Origin: Psilocybe azurescens
Lineage: Eukaryota > Basidiomycota > Agaricomycetes > Agaricales > Agrocybaceae
DNA length: 64,000 bases
Direction: 5' to 3'
Assembly: GCA_023853785.1 (NCBI GenBank)
Contig: JAJIRX010000932.1
Coordinates: 62,001-126,000, forward strand
The notes beneath the pieces were generated by a model, which was given only the letters and a program-made list of their open reading frames with translations, ran no database searches and had not been told where the DNA came from. The stretch's first letter is position 1, and the number at the start of each line of letters is the position of its first letter. Of this stretch, positions 12,894 to 25,833 are shown in pieces. The position numbers and the translations under genes were made by a program.

Positions 12894-13872
12894 CTACTGG
12901 GGTGAAGGGAGCTCGTCACGCTTCGGAACGAGGCCAGGCGTAGCGTATAGAATGACTGCGAGAATCTCGGGAACAGCTAACAATGGGTACCAGAGATGCT
13001 CGTTGTCTTGCTTTGTCGAATTTGACATGGTGGCGGCGGAGAACGCTTCACGTACAAGGAGAAGAGCTGATATGGCTAGGAGGATCATGACTCCATGCTT
13101 CCTGCCGAGGCTCTTTTGCCCTTGCAGATATTGACTATCGCCTACAGATACGGATTAGGTTTAAATTTGATCGTTCAATGGCCTCAACCTGCTGTTACCT
13201 GCGTATTCCGTCCTCGCCAGCATTACTGTCTGGAACGCTTGAAGGACAGTGAGAACCAGGAAGATAATTATGCTGATTTTATGCAATGCAGAAGAGGTGC
13301 TTCCTTGTCCATTGTTGTGGGAGGCTGAGTACACCCCGAGGACGACTGCCACAAGCATCGCGAGCCTGAAGACGCGGCGATTTTTTACGAGGACTAAGAT
13401 TGGGCTTTTGGGTGGAGGTCCGCCACTTAAGAGCTCGCTGATTAACGGATGCTTTAGTGTCCTTGCACAGGTAGCGAGGGAAAGGATGGCGTGCTTACAG
13501 GTCCAGTACGAGAGTGTATGCAGAATATAAAAGACCAAAGTATCCAACACCAAAGAGGACCTCGTCGGCAATCACAAGACCAAGCGTCTCTCCAGCTGTG
13601 CTTGATCCCGCGAGAACAGCGCGGATGGCAAAAGCTGCAATACGGACTGGTGATGTCGCAAGTCAGTACCCCAACGACGACAGATAAAGAATGGAGACCT
13701 CACTGGTACAAAAGACGACCAGAACAAAGTGTACATAGGTTGGACGGAAGAACGACTGCCGCACAAACCACCCCAATAGCGGGACGTACAGAACTGTGAA
13801 AATCACAGCCGCTGCCACTGAATGAAATCCTAACGCTTTTGCGTAGTTGATTTTTTCAGTATTGGCCGACAT
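12894..13872 (-). CDS. Multi-pass membrane protein, similar to fungal DUF7702-type proteins
   Basis: Four exons (13704-13872, 13499-13646, 13199-13461, 12894-13120) join in phase with canonical introns to give 268 residues. The start is MSANTEK at 13872. About seven hydrophobic segments are visible, beginning with a helix around residues 15-35. The C-terminal part runs REAFSAA...WYPLLAVPEILAV...TPGLVP and closes with a short polar tail. That layout, with the PE...PGLVP ending, recalls the DUF7702 integral membrane proteins common in Agaricomycetes; this is from memory, not a search. The function of that family is unknown to me. The gene converges on the ABC transporter relic and shows no frame breaks. 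Confidence 0.75.
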
Positions 13873-16306
13873 TAGGTGTGTTCGGGATATTTGACGAAGA
13901 AGGACCAAGAAATCAGACCTTGAAGGTAATCTGGTTGGAAAGAATGATGGCTTTATGCGCTCTTATAGGGTCGTTACTCACTTTGAATATGTGCCAGTGT
14001 CGATCTATTATTTAGCCGCGTTGGGCGCGGAGAGATAAAAATAGAAAACAGCGCGAGTCTCAAAATAACCCTTGCTTCCTTCACTTCAATACATTGCTGG
14101 GTGGCAAATATAACTTCACTATCGACACTGCCCCAAGGAGTATAGTGACTACGCTGGGTGGCGAATTTTCTGGCCCATATACGTCCCTTAACGCATTACT
14201 TTATTTGCCATACAATAATTGACGCATGCTAGCACCGGCAGGCTAGACCATGCACTGCGCTGTGCTCTGTACATGGCCGCAGCTGTCTTCTCTGGTTCTT
14301 TCAAGCTATTTCCAAAATACACATAAATAGATTCTTATACTCGGCATCAATGATTGACCGAAGAAGTGGCAATGCACTATTCAGACTGAGTTTCAGCGAG
14401 TACTATGTAGTATGACTTTCATAGCACGCTCACCGCGCTCGACTGGCCTGCTCCGGGCAGAATTGTATGCTGTGCCTGGAGATATCTGAAGTTTCGTTTA
14501 TCGCATCATGAGAGAAAAAGGAAGGCACGGGAACAGACCAAAATTCTTCTCAAGCGATTAACGAACCTCTTCAAAAGTTTAAGCTGCGGTAAGCGCGGTA
14601 CAGATATGCGATTTGAACAGGACTCATAAATCTAAAGGCCGTACTCCGTCTTTCGCCGTTTCGTCAATATAACGTGAGTTAAATCTCGTCAAAGCAAAGC
14701 GGCCCTCGAACTTTTGAACCGCCACAGAAAATTTGCTTTTTTTTTTACCCGTCTTCCATCCGACTGTCTTTGATCTATGAGGAGAAAATCACTTCCGTGC
14801 GTAGTAGCGTTCATTAGAGTTCCAAGTGTATACCTAATGTAACAGCATGACAGTATCTTAATGTAAGTATAGAAGGCTTTATAACGTCACTAATAGAGCG
14901 GTGAGAACGCTGGGTAAGAGCGCCGACTCCAAACTGAGCTCAGGCCGCTACGAATGGAAGATGTATTTAACCTTTGTTCATGGGAGTAGAAACGGTCGCG
15001 TGGTGGCGTGATACTAGTATCAGGCCATGTCATGCGGATTAATCTATTTGGCAACCCCCTTTCCCGTGATGCAACACGGGTTGCTACATTCATAGTTACC
15101 TTTTAGGCTTCGGTGTCCGACTCGTACTGCCGTGCAGCCGTGTTGCCGTTGAATCTGTCATTTTATTAGTCAGCATACTTCATATAATCACGATGATAAC
15201 GAACCCCAACAATCGTAAAAGCTATCTCTTTGAATATTGAAAACGTCAATTCAAGCACAGAGGACCACTGCATACTTATTGCTGCATCATTCGTTATACT
15301 TGATTGAAGAGAGATATTAATACAAAGAAAGTACTGACTGTAGTATACAGTACAACAAATCAAATGTAAAGATTGCAAGCCCAGAAGTTCGCATGTGCAT
15401 GGCTACTACTATCCCTTACCCGTTCTTCTTTTTTAATCCCATTTTTTTGTGATTGCTGATTGGCTGATGATGGAAATTTGATGGGTGGTCTTATCTCCTC
15501 ATTCGGTTTCCCTCAAAGTGCTTTGTTTTTCCTCAATTAAAATTCACATTCATTGTTAATAGGAATATATAAGTGTATATACAAAAAATTGTGGTAAGGG
15601 GAGGAGCGCAAGGGTATCACACAGAACATGAGATCAAAATGAAGAACGGGTAGGATAGTATACATAAGTTGTAACGCTAACTTCAAATTTCGATGCAGCA
15701 GGCTACGCTGCTTGAAAAACGTGGCAAATGTTATCGTATTTCAATCCCTTACTTTGCATGCCGGAACGGCAAAATGTCATTCATGATGTAAGCAATGAAG
15801 CATTCAGGGTTTCTCGCGCAACCCGGGGTTGCAGCGGGTAAGGGGTGCCAAATAGATTAATCAATGTCATGCCTATTTGGTGAGAGCTCATCCCTCTTGC
15901 TTCACGCTATTAGTATTAAGCGTTTGTGTGAAATAAGTCATAATGAGCGGATAAACCTAGAGAGACATCACTAAATCCATGAGATTTGCGAAAAGCGAAA
16001 GGCTGTAAAACTAGATTGAGGATGTAAAGATTATCAACATTCAGCTGCTTCAATGTGTACCTCAATTGAGACTTTGAGAGCAAGAGTTGTATCGGCAATT
16101 TTGATGCAATCTTGACTTATTTGACTTACCCAAAAGCCCTGGGAAGAAGGTTGGTACAGTGATACTTGATGTATTGGTACAACAAACATTCAAAACTTGC
16201 CCCTGTAAATCAACGCCTGCAGGTAGCAAACAATTTTAATATATTCGCCAAGTACACTTCAAGTTACATAGCTGAGTCCGGAGAATGATAAAGTAGCAAA
16301 AACAGA
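13873..16306. other. 2.4-kb intergenic region, nothing recognised
   Basis: AT-richer sequence with only short, unsupported open frames on both strands. No repeats, exon chains or RNA genes were recognised. The first few hundred bases should contain the promoter of the minus-strand membrane-protein gene; a TTTATAT-like or TATA element could not be assigned with confidence. Confidence 0.5.
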
Positions 16307-16403
16307 TTCCGGTACGGGGAATCGAACCCCGAGCTACCGCGATCACACTTGTCAATAGACAAACCATGAAAGGCGGTAATGTTAGCCGTTACACCATACC
16401 GGA
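16307..16403 (-). tRNA. tRNA-Glu (anticodon UUC) with a 25-nt intron
   Basis: Read on the minus strand, the acceptor strands TCCGGTA and TACCGGA pair, the T arm is CGGGG-TTCGATT-CCCCG, and the D arm carries GTGTAACGGCTAA, much like yeast tRNA-Glu. The anticodon stem is ACCGC/GCGGT with loop C-T-TTC-A-C once the bases 16342-16366 are removed. The intron sits one base 3' of the anticodon, the canonical position. Mature length is 72 nt plus the discriminator A included at 16307. The genomic strand shows no encoded CCA, as expected in eukaryotes. Confidence 0.93.
16342..16366 (-). other. tRNA intron
   Basis: 25 nt between tRNA positions 37 and 38. Removing it restores a seven-base anticodon loop and a five-pair stem; with it the anticodon stem cannot close normally. 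Confidence 0.85.
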
Positions 16404-17029
16404 TTGAAAAAAAGTAATATTTGTTTAAACACGAGCAATGCATAACCTGTTTAACGACCCGCGTCATCAAATTTCTTTCCGGACTGTACAAGCGGACACA
16501 TTACTCGGCACTCCTTTTCACAGTCCTTGATCTCCTTTCCTCACAAGCCTCCTCCCGATCATCCAACGCTGCAGGATATTATCCTCAGAAGATTTTCATA
16601 CGCTACAAGAGGCGATTTATCCGGCAGGGATGGCCGTTATCTCTGATCATTGGACGGATACCCACGCTACACCTTCCGCGGTCACGAACACAGACAGCTA
16701 TTTGAGTGCCTAAGTCAGCTACAGGTTGTTGAAAGACATTGGCTGAAGGACGCTGTTGAATAAGAGACGTCACAACATAGTAAGTACCGAAAACATGTTC
16801 CTCGTTGCATCCTCGGCCCACACACTCGTTACTCGTAGGACCAGTCCATGACAAAGTCTCCTTCGGAACGAAGTATATTAAACTGTGCGAATAGATACCT
16901 CAAGATAAGCATGAAGAACGTGACTTGTTCTTCTGCTGCTTAGCGCCCGTCCTGATTATCGCGATGGGGATTTCATACAAAGGCAAAGGCCGACTTTCGC
17001 ACGTCCAGTCTTTCACTCGAACCACCACC
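16404..17029. other. Intergenic region between tRNA and the sacsin-like gene
   Basis: No gene supported. It should include the promoter of the large plus-strand gene; the sequence just before its start codon is ACCACC, a good translation context. Confidence 0.5.
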
Positions 17030-20000
17030 ATGCCTCTTAGCGCAAAAGAGTACACAGACATCACAGCTCTTATCAAACTAATCCTCAATGGATACCCCGG
17101 CAATGCAGCAATATTGAGGGAGTATCTACAAAACAGTGACGATGCAAAGGCAACGCTGCAGGTATGTTGTTATCTACCCTTTCATACTACCTTGTATCTC
17201 TGCTGACATTCCCTCAGCGTTTCATCTTCGATGAAAGAACTTTTCCGAATGCTACCCTCGTCGCTCCGGTCCTCAAAAATAGCCAAGGAGCGGCTCTCAT
17301 TGCGATCAACGATGGTCTTCTTGAAGACGCAGATTGGATGGCGTTGAGAAAGATAAATTCATCTAGCAAACAAACCGACGAATCGTATGTAGTCCATGTT
17401 ATCCTATGCTTCATTATCTGATAGCCTGCTTTGGGCTGGTCAGACAAACGGGGAAGAACGGTCTTGGATTCCGAGCTTCCTACCATGTATGTCCCATTTT
17501 CAAGATATTTCGAATGACCGCCGCTGATATTAACACATAGCTCACTGAAAACCCTCATGTGATCTCCGGAAGGTCATTGATGATTTTGGATCCCCATCAC
17601 GAATTCGAGGTTCCTCACGACGGAGGAGTATCCATTGACATTCTCGAAGAAGGAGAACAATATCGAGACCAACTCTCGCCTTTTAATTCATACAGGCCTG
17701 CTGGCGAGGGCGTGAATGGGTTCTACAATGGAACTGCATTTCGTCTTCCACTTCGGACAGAAGACCAGGCGAAGCGTAGCAAAATCAAGTCGACTCCAAC
17801 CTCCGTTGAGGATATGCGGAAGGTTCTGCATGATTTCGTTTCAAACGAATTCGAAGAAGTGATCCTATTTCTTAAACACATTACCACCATTGAAGTTATT
17901 CACATCAATCCCTCCGGCGAGGAGAGGTGTCTCGCAAAAGTGACCGTCGATTCTCCAATTCCATCGCCCATTCCTTCGTCTTGGATTCGCCGCACGACTG
18001 TAGTCTCCTCCAACGGGAACACAACCACGCGTGACTGGAAGATTTGTTGCGTCAACCAAAGCAAAACGCAGGCGAAAGCCCTCATGGATCTTCGTTTAGG
18101 ATACGATATCGAGGATAGGCTGACCAAGGAGAAGCTATCACCGTCGGTTGATATGGCCTATCCTCTTGGAGGACCACCCATCCGTGGGCGACTATTTACA
18201 CTTCTCCCATTTCCACTCTGGACCAACTTTCCGATTCATCTCAATGCTGTCTTCGCCCTGGATCCCAACCGGCAAAACCTCAAGAATATTCAAGAAGTGG
18301 GGTCAGGAACGTCTCGAGAAAGGTGTGTAGTGATCTTCCACCCAATTAGGACATTCGAGGTTCTGATTATATGCGGTGATGATTAGGATGCTTGTGGAGT
18401 GGAACAAGCTCATCTTCGATACTTGGACACCAGATATCTGGGCCAATCTACTCGCCGGTCTTTCTGGTGACATTTTGCGCGTGGCAAGCTGGACACTCTG
18501 GCCCCCTGAGGAATACGGATTGGATTGTTATTGGAAAGGCTTGGCCGCTTCGTTGACAAAGTCTGTGGTCGATCGCCGTTTACCCGTTTTTCCCACGGTT
18601 GCTTTCAACAGCGAAGCCAGGCTTGTTTGTATCGACGACCCAGACGTTTTGCTTGCGACTTCCAACCCCGCAATCTCACTGGACATTCTTTGCAGTTTGG
18701 GCGTTCTTGTTGTACAACCTCCGACTCACATATTCGACATCATAGTTGCCTTATCCGCCACTAACGCACAAATTTCTCAACTTTCTCCTCATTCATTGCA
18801 TCGTATTCTTTCTCAAAGGCCCGCCGGAGATTTTTGAAAAATGTGAAGGCTCTCAGCTACGTCAGATTCTCGACTATCTTGCATTCTCATCCGTTCCACC
18901 AACTGGCAATCTGACATATATACATGGCCTTCCTTGTTTCCAACGTACGAAAGATGGCCAACGTGTACCTCTCGGATTGAATAATTCAGGCACCAAATAT
19001 ATCATACCGCAGACGCAGACCGAAACTATGATCTTTTCCGCTCACCCTACCATGCTGGCGTGGGATTCTATGTCGGAAAGGCTACGGAACGCTCTCTCAT
19101 CAGTTTCTACTGCTCTGAATGTTAGCGTCCTCGGATCACCTGACGTCTTTACCTTCTTGAGACAACGACTAAGCCATCTCTCCTCGACTGAAGACGAAAT
19201 TACCAACGTGATGGATGATCATCAATGGGCCGTCGATTTCTGGTCGTGGGTCATCGAATGGACGAAAGCTACAGAGTTTTTCCGAGGAAATCTTCAGGAG
19301 GTGTCCAATCTTTTTTTACTTCCGACTTCAAGAGGAAGTCTTCGAAAGCTTTCCTCTCGTATTGCTCACTTCGCCGATGGACAGTCCTTTATTGAATCAT
19401 GGAAGACGTTAGGCATATATCCCATCAGTCCGGATCTTCCCTATTCCGTTGTGATCAAGCTAAAGGACGCCTCGTTCATCCCTACCGTTCGTACCTGGCC
19501 TCATGTCGCATTTATGATCAAAAACTGCGATATTAAACCGCCCAATGTGTCTGACGAGATCCTTAAGAGCACTTTTAAAGACGTTCGGACGTCTCTTTTT
19601 GAATGCTTACCACGATCACCTGGATCTGCTTTATCCTCGACTGAAAAGTCCAAGCTTAGGAAGTTTCCCATATTCATGACTCGAGACGGTGTTGGTGCGC
19701 CATCCAAATTGAACAACATTGACGGGCATTGTCGCTATGTCGATGTCAACGAACATCTTCCTCTCCCGTGTCTACAGGCCTATCCTAACATGATTTATGT
19801 CGACATGCGGGATTCAACAACCCAATCACTCTTACGGCTGGTCGAGAGTAGCGTGACAATCGAGAAGGAGCTGCAGCTCCTTCAACTTGCTGTTGATAAT
19901 TGGGAATGCCAACCACCGGATCATCAAGACGTGTTCATCGATCGTATTTTCTCCAACTCATATCAGCTACCAGCACAGCTAAGGCAATCACTGGGTAATA

Positions 20001-23000
20001 TTGCATTCGTTACGGTAAACGATTGGGGTCATCGTGTCACTCCAAGGGATTTGATTCATCCCCGATCTATACTGTCCGAGTTATACCGGGGCGAGCCGGC
20101 TAAGATACCCACTGGCCGATTCAGTCAGGATGATTATCTTTCAATTATGCAGCGTTTTGGTTTTGTCCGGTCAACTCTAGATCCGCACATTGTTCAAGAT
20201 CGTCTCCAATACCTCTCTACAACCTCTCAACTTGACGATCTTCAATTGCACGACAAAGCTTCTAACTTCTTGAGGCTCCTCGATCGCTACTGGAATGAAG
20301 ATTACAAGGAGTTTGTGGTTTTGAAGAGGAATGCAGCGTGGCTACCTACGATTGGACCGCCTGTGCTAATGACTCCCTCTCAGTGTCGCGATAATTACCA
20401 CGGCGCTCACGCTCACCCCTACTATTACGATCTCGTGTTGAAAGTATTCGAAACTACTCTTAACTCCGCGTTTCGTGACGCTTTGGGCTGGTCCTCCGCA
20501 GTCCCTTCCGGTGTTTTATCTGCTCAAGTTATATCCACTTTAGATCTCACCGCAAGTTTATCATCTCGATCAAACCGACTAGTCAAATTGATTATATATC
20601 TAAATCAACTTCACTCAGCAGGATGTCTCGGCGACGTCGTACTTCGAGATCTTCAAGCGTCCTTGGTTGGTCGAGCTTGGGTTCCGTCAAATTCGCTGGG
20701 AAATGTGGTCGAGGCACAATACGCCTTACTCGAAGAAACCCCTTTAAAGCCACCATTTTGTTTGGTTGATAGCAGTTTGACTCGTCTCCCTTTCTTACGC
20801 CTAATGGGATGCAGCAACAGGTTAGTATACTAGCACCTATCTTCTTGTTGAACTAACATTCTGGCAATCTAGGCCCCCGATTTCGTTGCTACTGGATCAA
20901 CTACACAGGATACTTGGCCTACTTCCGCGGCAGGGGCCCAGTTATCCATTCACTTCGTCGCTGGGACGAGAGGCGGCCATCGCAATCCTACAAGAGATAG
21001 CCACCCACCATCAGAGTGATATTGCACAGAGTGGAATACACATCCCCTGCGAGAATGACCAGGCCTATCCACTGAACGACGTGTACTTTCGCGACATGAA
21101 GCACGCCTCCTTATCTCCGGCAATGCAAGGGAAGTTCGCAGCACATAGCATCATTTCAAGCTCATTGGCAGAGTCACTCGGAATTCAGCTTCTTAGTTCT
21201 ATTGCTCTCGGAGACGACGATGGCGATGATGACGATGAAGAACAGATGTCAGAAGATCTCGTTACACGCATCAAAGGGTTTCTGCGTGATTACGACCCCA
21301 AGTTTGCTCTGACCGAGTTTCTGGCGAACGCCGATGATGCCCGGGCGGATCATTTCTCCCTCTTATTAGACACAGGTCGTCAGCATAGATTCAATCAAGG
21401 CCGAATTATATCTCCTCCCTTTCAAAGTCTCATGGAATCTCCATCCCTCATTCTCCACAACAACTCCAAAATGTCTAGGAAAGACTTCATAGGAATTCGT
21501 AGAATTGGGCAGGGAGGAAGCTTGATAAGATCGAGACTCATGGTAGACATGGCCTCGGTGCCCTGAGCTTCTACTACTTCACGGACGTACGTCCCTTTGT
21601 TGCCAACTGAGAGATCTGATTCAAATATTCTCTGTTAGGTTGTAACCGTTATCTCGGGTGACACCGTCATGATTTTGGATCCCTCGAAATTACCTTCCCC
21701 TCGTATTCGAAGGGGTAAACGTACAACACTCACACGAAAACTTTCGGAATTTGTGAGGCACGTCGTCTCTTCAGCTCACTCCGCCGTGGTGAAGATGTCC
21801 ATTGACTATTAAACTCGTAGTTCTTTCCCGGATCAACTTAAACCGTACGAGAACTTGTTCGACTTCTCAGCCCAAAATCCAGTGTACAATGGAGTAAGCT
21901 CTAGCTGCTGTTCATCTCAACTGATCGCTTATTGATTTACATCAAGACGCTGTTCTGCTTGCCGCTTCGTGCAAAAATTAGTGAAAAGGCCTCCGATTTG
22001 GTCAAAACCCGCAGATATATTGAAACATCGTACCGTCAGTTGGCTCAACAAGCTTTTTTTTCACGGACCTTGAGAAAATCACAGCAATCGGACGAGCTGA
22101 TGGCGTGGATAGTCTCTTTTGGTCGTTCTCAGCCTCGCGCGCGTGATAGGCCATTTGGTAACATTGACATCCGTGACGTTCAAATCAAGTCACTGTCAGT
22201 GGACCCCAGATCTCAGAACGTAGAACATTGGATCATAGCGACTTCGGAGACTGGGGAAGTCCCGGAACAACATCTCAATACTGCGTTCTCTATGAAATTG
22301 GCGCCAAAGAATGTCAAGGTTCAATTGGCTATCAACATTGCCAACGTCGAGAACGAAACATTTATAGGATATCCGTTCTCCACAGTTCCTCTCCCTAAGT
22401 CCATCTCTCTTCCGTTCCACATCAATGCACGTTTTGCCATATCGTCGAACAGGCAGAGTCTTGTAATCAACTCGGTCGATAGTCAAAATCAAAAGGACGC
22501 GTACACTTCATTCAACACATGGATCCTGGAAAGTCTGGTACCTTCATTATATCTCGAAACCTTGCAGAATCTTGTTCAAAGAGGGGAACGCTCACCTCCC
22601 GTGCTAAAAAGCAAGCTATGGTGGAGTCTTACGGGTTCAGATGACGTATCAAAACTCGTCAAAGATGCACTCTTTCGTACTCTCCCTCAGTCTGACGCCA
22701 GGGTATTCAAGGCGAGCGATAGACAGTGGGTCACCTTTTCCCAATCGATCTTTTCCAGAGGAGAGCCGCCGCTCGTCAAAGAACTTCTACAGCTGCTCAA
22801 AGTTCCATATTTTGTCAGATCACAACGCCATAGCGATATTTCTCGATCGGATAACGCAAACTATGTTAATCCACAATTCGTCAGGCAGGCAGTTCTGATG
22901 AATAAGGCCCAACTCCTCTCTCTCGGAGCCTCGAGTTTGAAACGCGAACATTTCCTCATATATCTCGACTACATACGGGACGAGCCATCTCTTGTTGGCT

Positions 23001-25833
23001 TACCATTACTGCGTCTAACCTCATATTTGGACGTAATACCAATTCCTGGACAAGCGCAGGATCCTGTCTTCCACTCCGAAAATCCTCAACATGCGTCATT
23101 CTTCTCGTCTTCAGTATTCGTTGCGCATGGATATAGTGAAGAGACCATGCAGCGCCTGATAACCGATGACACCGTGAATGTAGCTAGTCTCACGGGCCAC
23201 AACGTGATAAACCTGATCGACAACGAACTGCGAACTCTCACGGCCAAACAGAAACCACAATGGATCCAGAGTTTCTGGGATACGTATTATGACACGCTTC
23301 CCGGTCCACCAAGCCTCAATGCACTTGCAAGTAGATCCATGTTGTTGATCGAAGGTAGCACGTCGGCAATTTCTTTGACGCAGTGTTCCCCTCGTCTCGT
23401 TGTCTATGGTTTACGTCACAGCAGCGTCCTATATCCATGGCTGAGCAAGATCTTACAATCCCTACATATCGGTCTTGTTATGCCCCCTCGAAATTCGACC
23501 CTTCAATCTTTTCTTGAGAAACGCTTTCCGAATTTCTTGGACAACGTCCTTCAGTGTATCTACGCCAAAGGCATTCATCTGTTTGACGATCTATCAGCTG
23601 ATTTAGTTGATAAATTCTCCGAGTGGGTCCAACGGGAGTTGCCTTCAACACTCAAGGCCTGGAAAAAATGCTTGAGGAAACGCCTATCACCAAGGCGCAG
23701 TGGGCTCAGTTACCGATATGGAGTGCCTATCAGAATGGAACTGCGCGACGGCGTTCTGCCGCTGACATCGTCGTTCTTCCTTCTCATGTTGACATCTCGC
23801 ACGTTTTCCCATTTCTAAACGAAAATATTATCTTGGCTGCGTGGTCTGCGGAGCTCTCAATCATTCTTGAACTTTGCGTTGGTAACAAAAATGCGACTTT
23901 ATCACCCTTCGGGATCATGGCCGTAATCACCCTTCCGACACAGCTGAAATTGAACGGGCAATTAGAGGATATGAAGAGGTTTCTACGCTCGATGCTGCGC
24001 TCCCCACGCTACGATTAACATCCATTGGACTCGGTGTTCCGGACCAGCATGGCCATCTAAGGTCTGTTGAGGATTTGTACGACGATACAAATGGACTATT
24101 TGCGATGACATTGAAATTCACTCCGAGACCGTCGTTTATCCATTCCGACTTCCGAGAATTCCTTCCTCAGCTACGAGGTCTGGGACTCGTCCACCAAGTG
24201 ACATTTGATACATTTCAACATTGTGCAAATGCAGTCTCTGGAGCCTTTCAGGCTTATGGACCCAACAGCGACAACTGGCAATATGTGTGCCAAATGTCGG
24301 CAAGTGCGTTCACAGCCTATCAGACTTCCGTGCCTCCCTTGGTTTGGAACACCGTTGGAGCAAATTGGACGACCTTGGATGCCATACAATTTGTTCAAAA
24401 GAAGGCAGTGAGACGACAAGGGGTCTCGTATCATGTTCAAGCTCACTATTGTGCCGAAGATCTTCCTGAGATTCTTGCGCCATCTCAGTTTGTCCTGTCA
24501 AAATTCGAGCCCATTGCCTGGACACAACGAGCTCTCTTCTTGTCGGAACCAAGCAACCAGGTCGTTACTGTCAATCCGAAACTAGGAGTCCCAGCGGCCC
24601 GTGAGGTGGTGAGTGATTTTTACGCATAGTTGTATCTTTGAATAGGCGTCATTCTGACTAATTCAATACACTAGGTAGCGCATCTTAAGATCCTTACTGT
24701 TGTAATCGCGAACGACCATCCTGGGGACCTTACGTTGCTGTCTGATATCAAAGCCACCTACCAATGGTTAAGCGCAAATGCAAACGAGGCTCGGGTGCAC
24801 CTCCAAGAAATCGAAAACGAAAAGATCTTTTTGAACGTCGATGACCCGACTATCGAATCATGGAGCGGAAAGTGGGCGTCTGGGAAAGAACTCGTGTTAA
24901 ATCTTCAGTATGACGTCAGGCCTATCAAATATGTACGAGAGTTCCTGGGATCTTTCGAACCCCTTCTTCTCGCTGCCGGATGTCAAGCTATGAAGAGGAG
25001 ACAGAAATTAGAGAACCTTCCTCCACCTTCTGCTTCCTCCACAGAAGCCAGTGTTCGACAATGGAAAGACGGATTCAACAAGTTACGATTGTCCGGCCAA
25101 TTCACAGACGTCGTTCTCATGCCAACCGGAGCCGCTTCCTCGATTCAATCAGTAGAAGTCACTTCTCTAGGAACATCTCGTGAAAGCGTACTTGACGAAG
25201 ACGAAGTCAGTATCACTGCTCCTCATCTCGGTCCTGGTAGGGAGGTTATAGAGGACGTAGTGGTGGACAGTGCCCAACTGAGGGCCCACCGCGTTGTGCT
25301 GGCAGTCGCCCTCCCCCATATTCTTACTCTACAGACATGGAGCAGCGTCGATAATGACGCTATCTCTTTCTTTGGATCCGCCTTTGGCGCGAAAGCTGTT
25401 CTTGGTGAGCATTTATGAGAAGCTCTGGACGATAACGAGTAATCTGATTGATTACGCCAGATTTCGTATATACTGGGGAGTTTGAGCTTTCCACTCCGAC
25501 CGAGGACGAGCAAGTGCTATCCCGATTGATGCGCGATCTACTCGAGCTTCTTTCTGTCGCTGAAGAGTGGGACATGAAAGATTTAAAGGAGAAGATACAG
25601 TGGGAGATAATACACAAACACGATATGATTCAACGCTTACCACACCAGTTTGACATGCGTAAGTCTGGTCCTCTTGCGAAACTGCGCTTTCTATTAGCTG
25701 ACATGGATCAGTCCTCGAACAGGCCAAGACTTACAACGCCCAAGCCCTTGTGGAAGAGCTGGAGAGATTTGAAAGGATGCACGGAAATATTTTGCAAGCG
25801 TTGAGAGCGGATGCAGGAAATGAAGCTGATTGA
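17030..25833 (+). CDS. Giant sacsin-like protein: two HSP90-type ATPase modules plus C-terminal BTB/POZ domain, 13 exons
   Basis: Thirteen exons join to about 2,704 residues. Near the N-terminus the GHKL ATPase boxes are clear: ILREYLQNSDDAKA (N box), AINDG and GKNGLGFRASYH followed by LT..P.VISG, as in sacsin repeats. A second module near 21,270-21,600 has LTEFLANADDARA, then GRHGLGALSFYYFTD in a shifted frame. From about 25,030 a BTB/POZ fold follows: LRLSGQFTDVVL, LRAHRVVLAVALP, DFVYTGEFEL and LLELLSVAEEWDM. Sacsin itself is a chaperone-like giant protein; a BTB tail suggests a Cullin-3 adaptor or dimerisation role (inference). Twelve introns were placed; 21758-21820 uses a GC donor. Three single-base breaks remain: one extra C in CCC 18820-18822, one lost base near AA 21518-21519, and one near 23654-23657. 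Frame bookkeeping closes exactly with these. The break at 21518 falls in the second ATPase motif. Confidence 0.85.

Noticed and set aside
23881..23944. Fourth frameshift in the sacsin-like gene
   Set aside because: The change of frame is explained by a normal 62-nt intron (23882-23943, GTAACA...CACAG) that joins LELCV to AEIERAIRG in phase.
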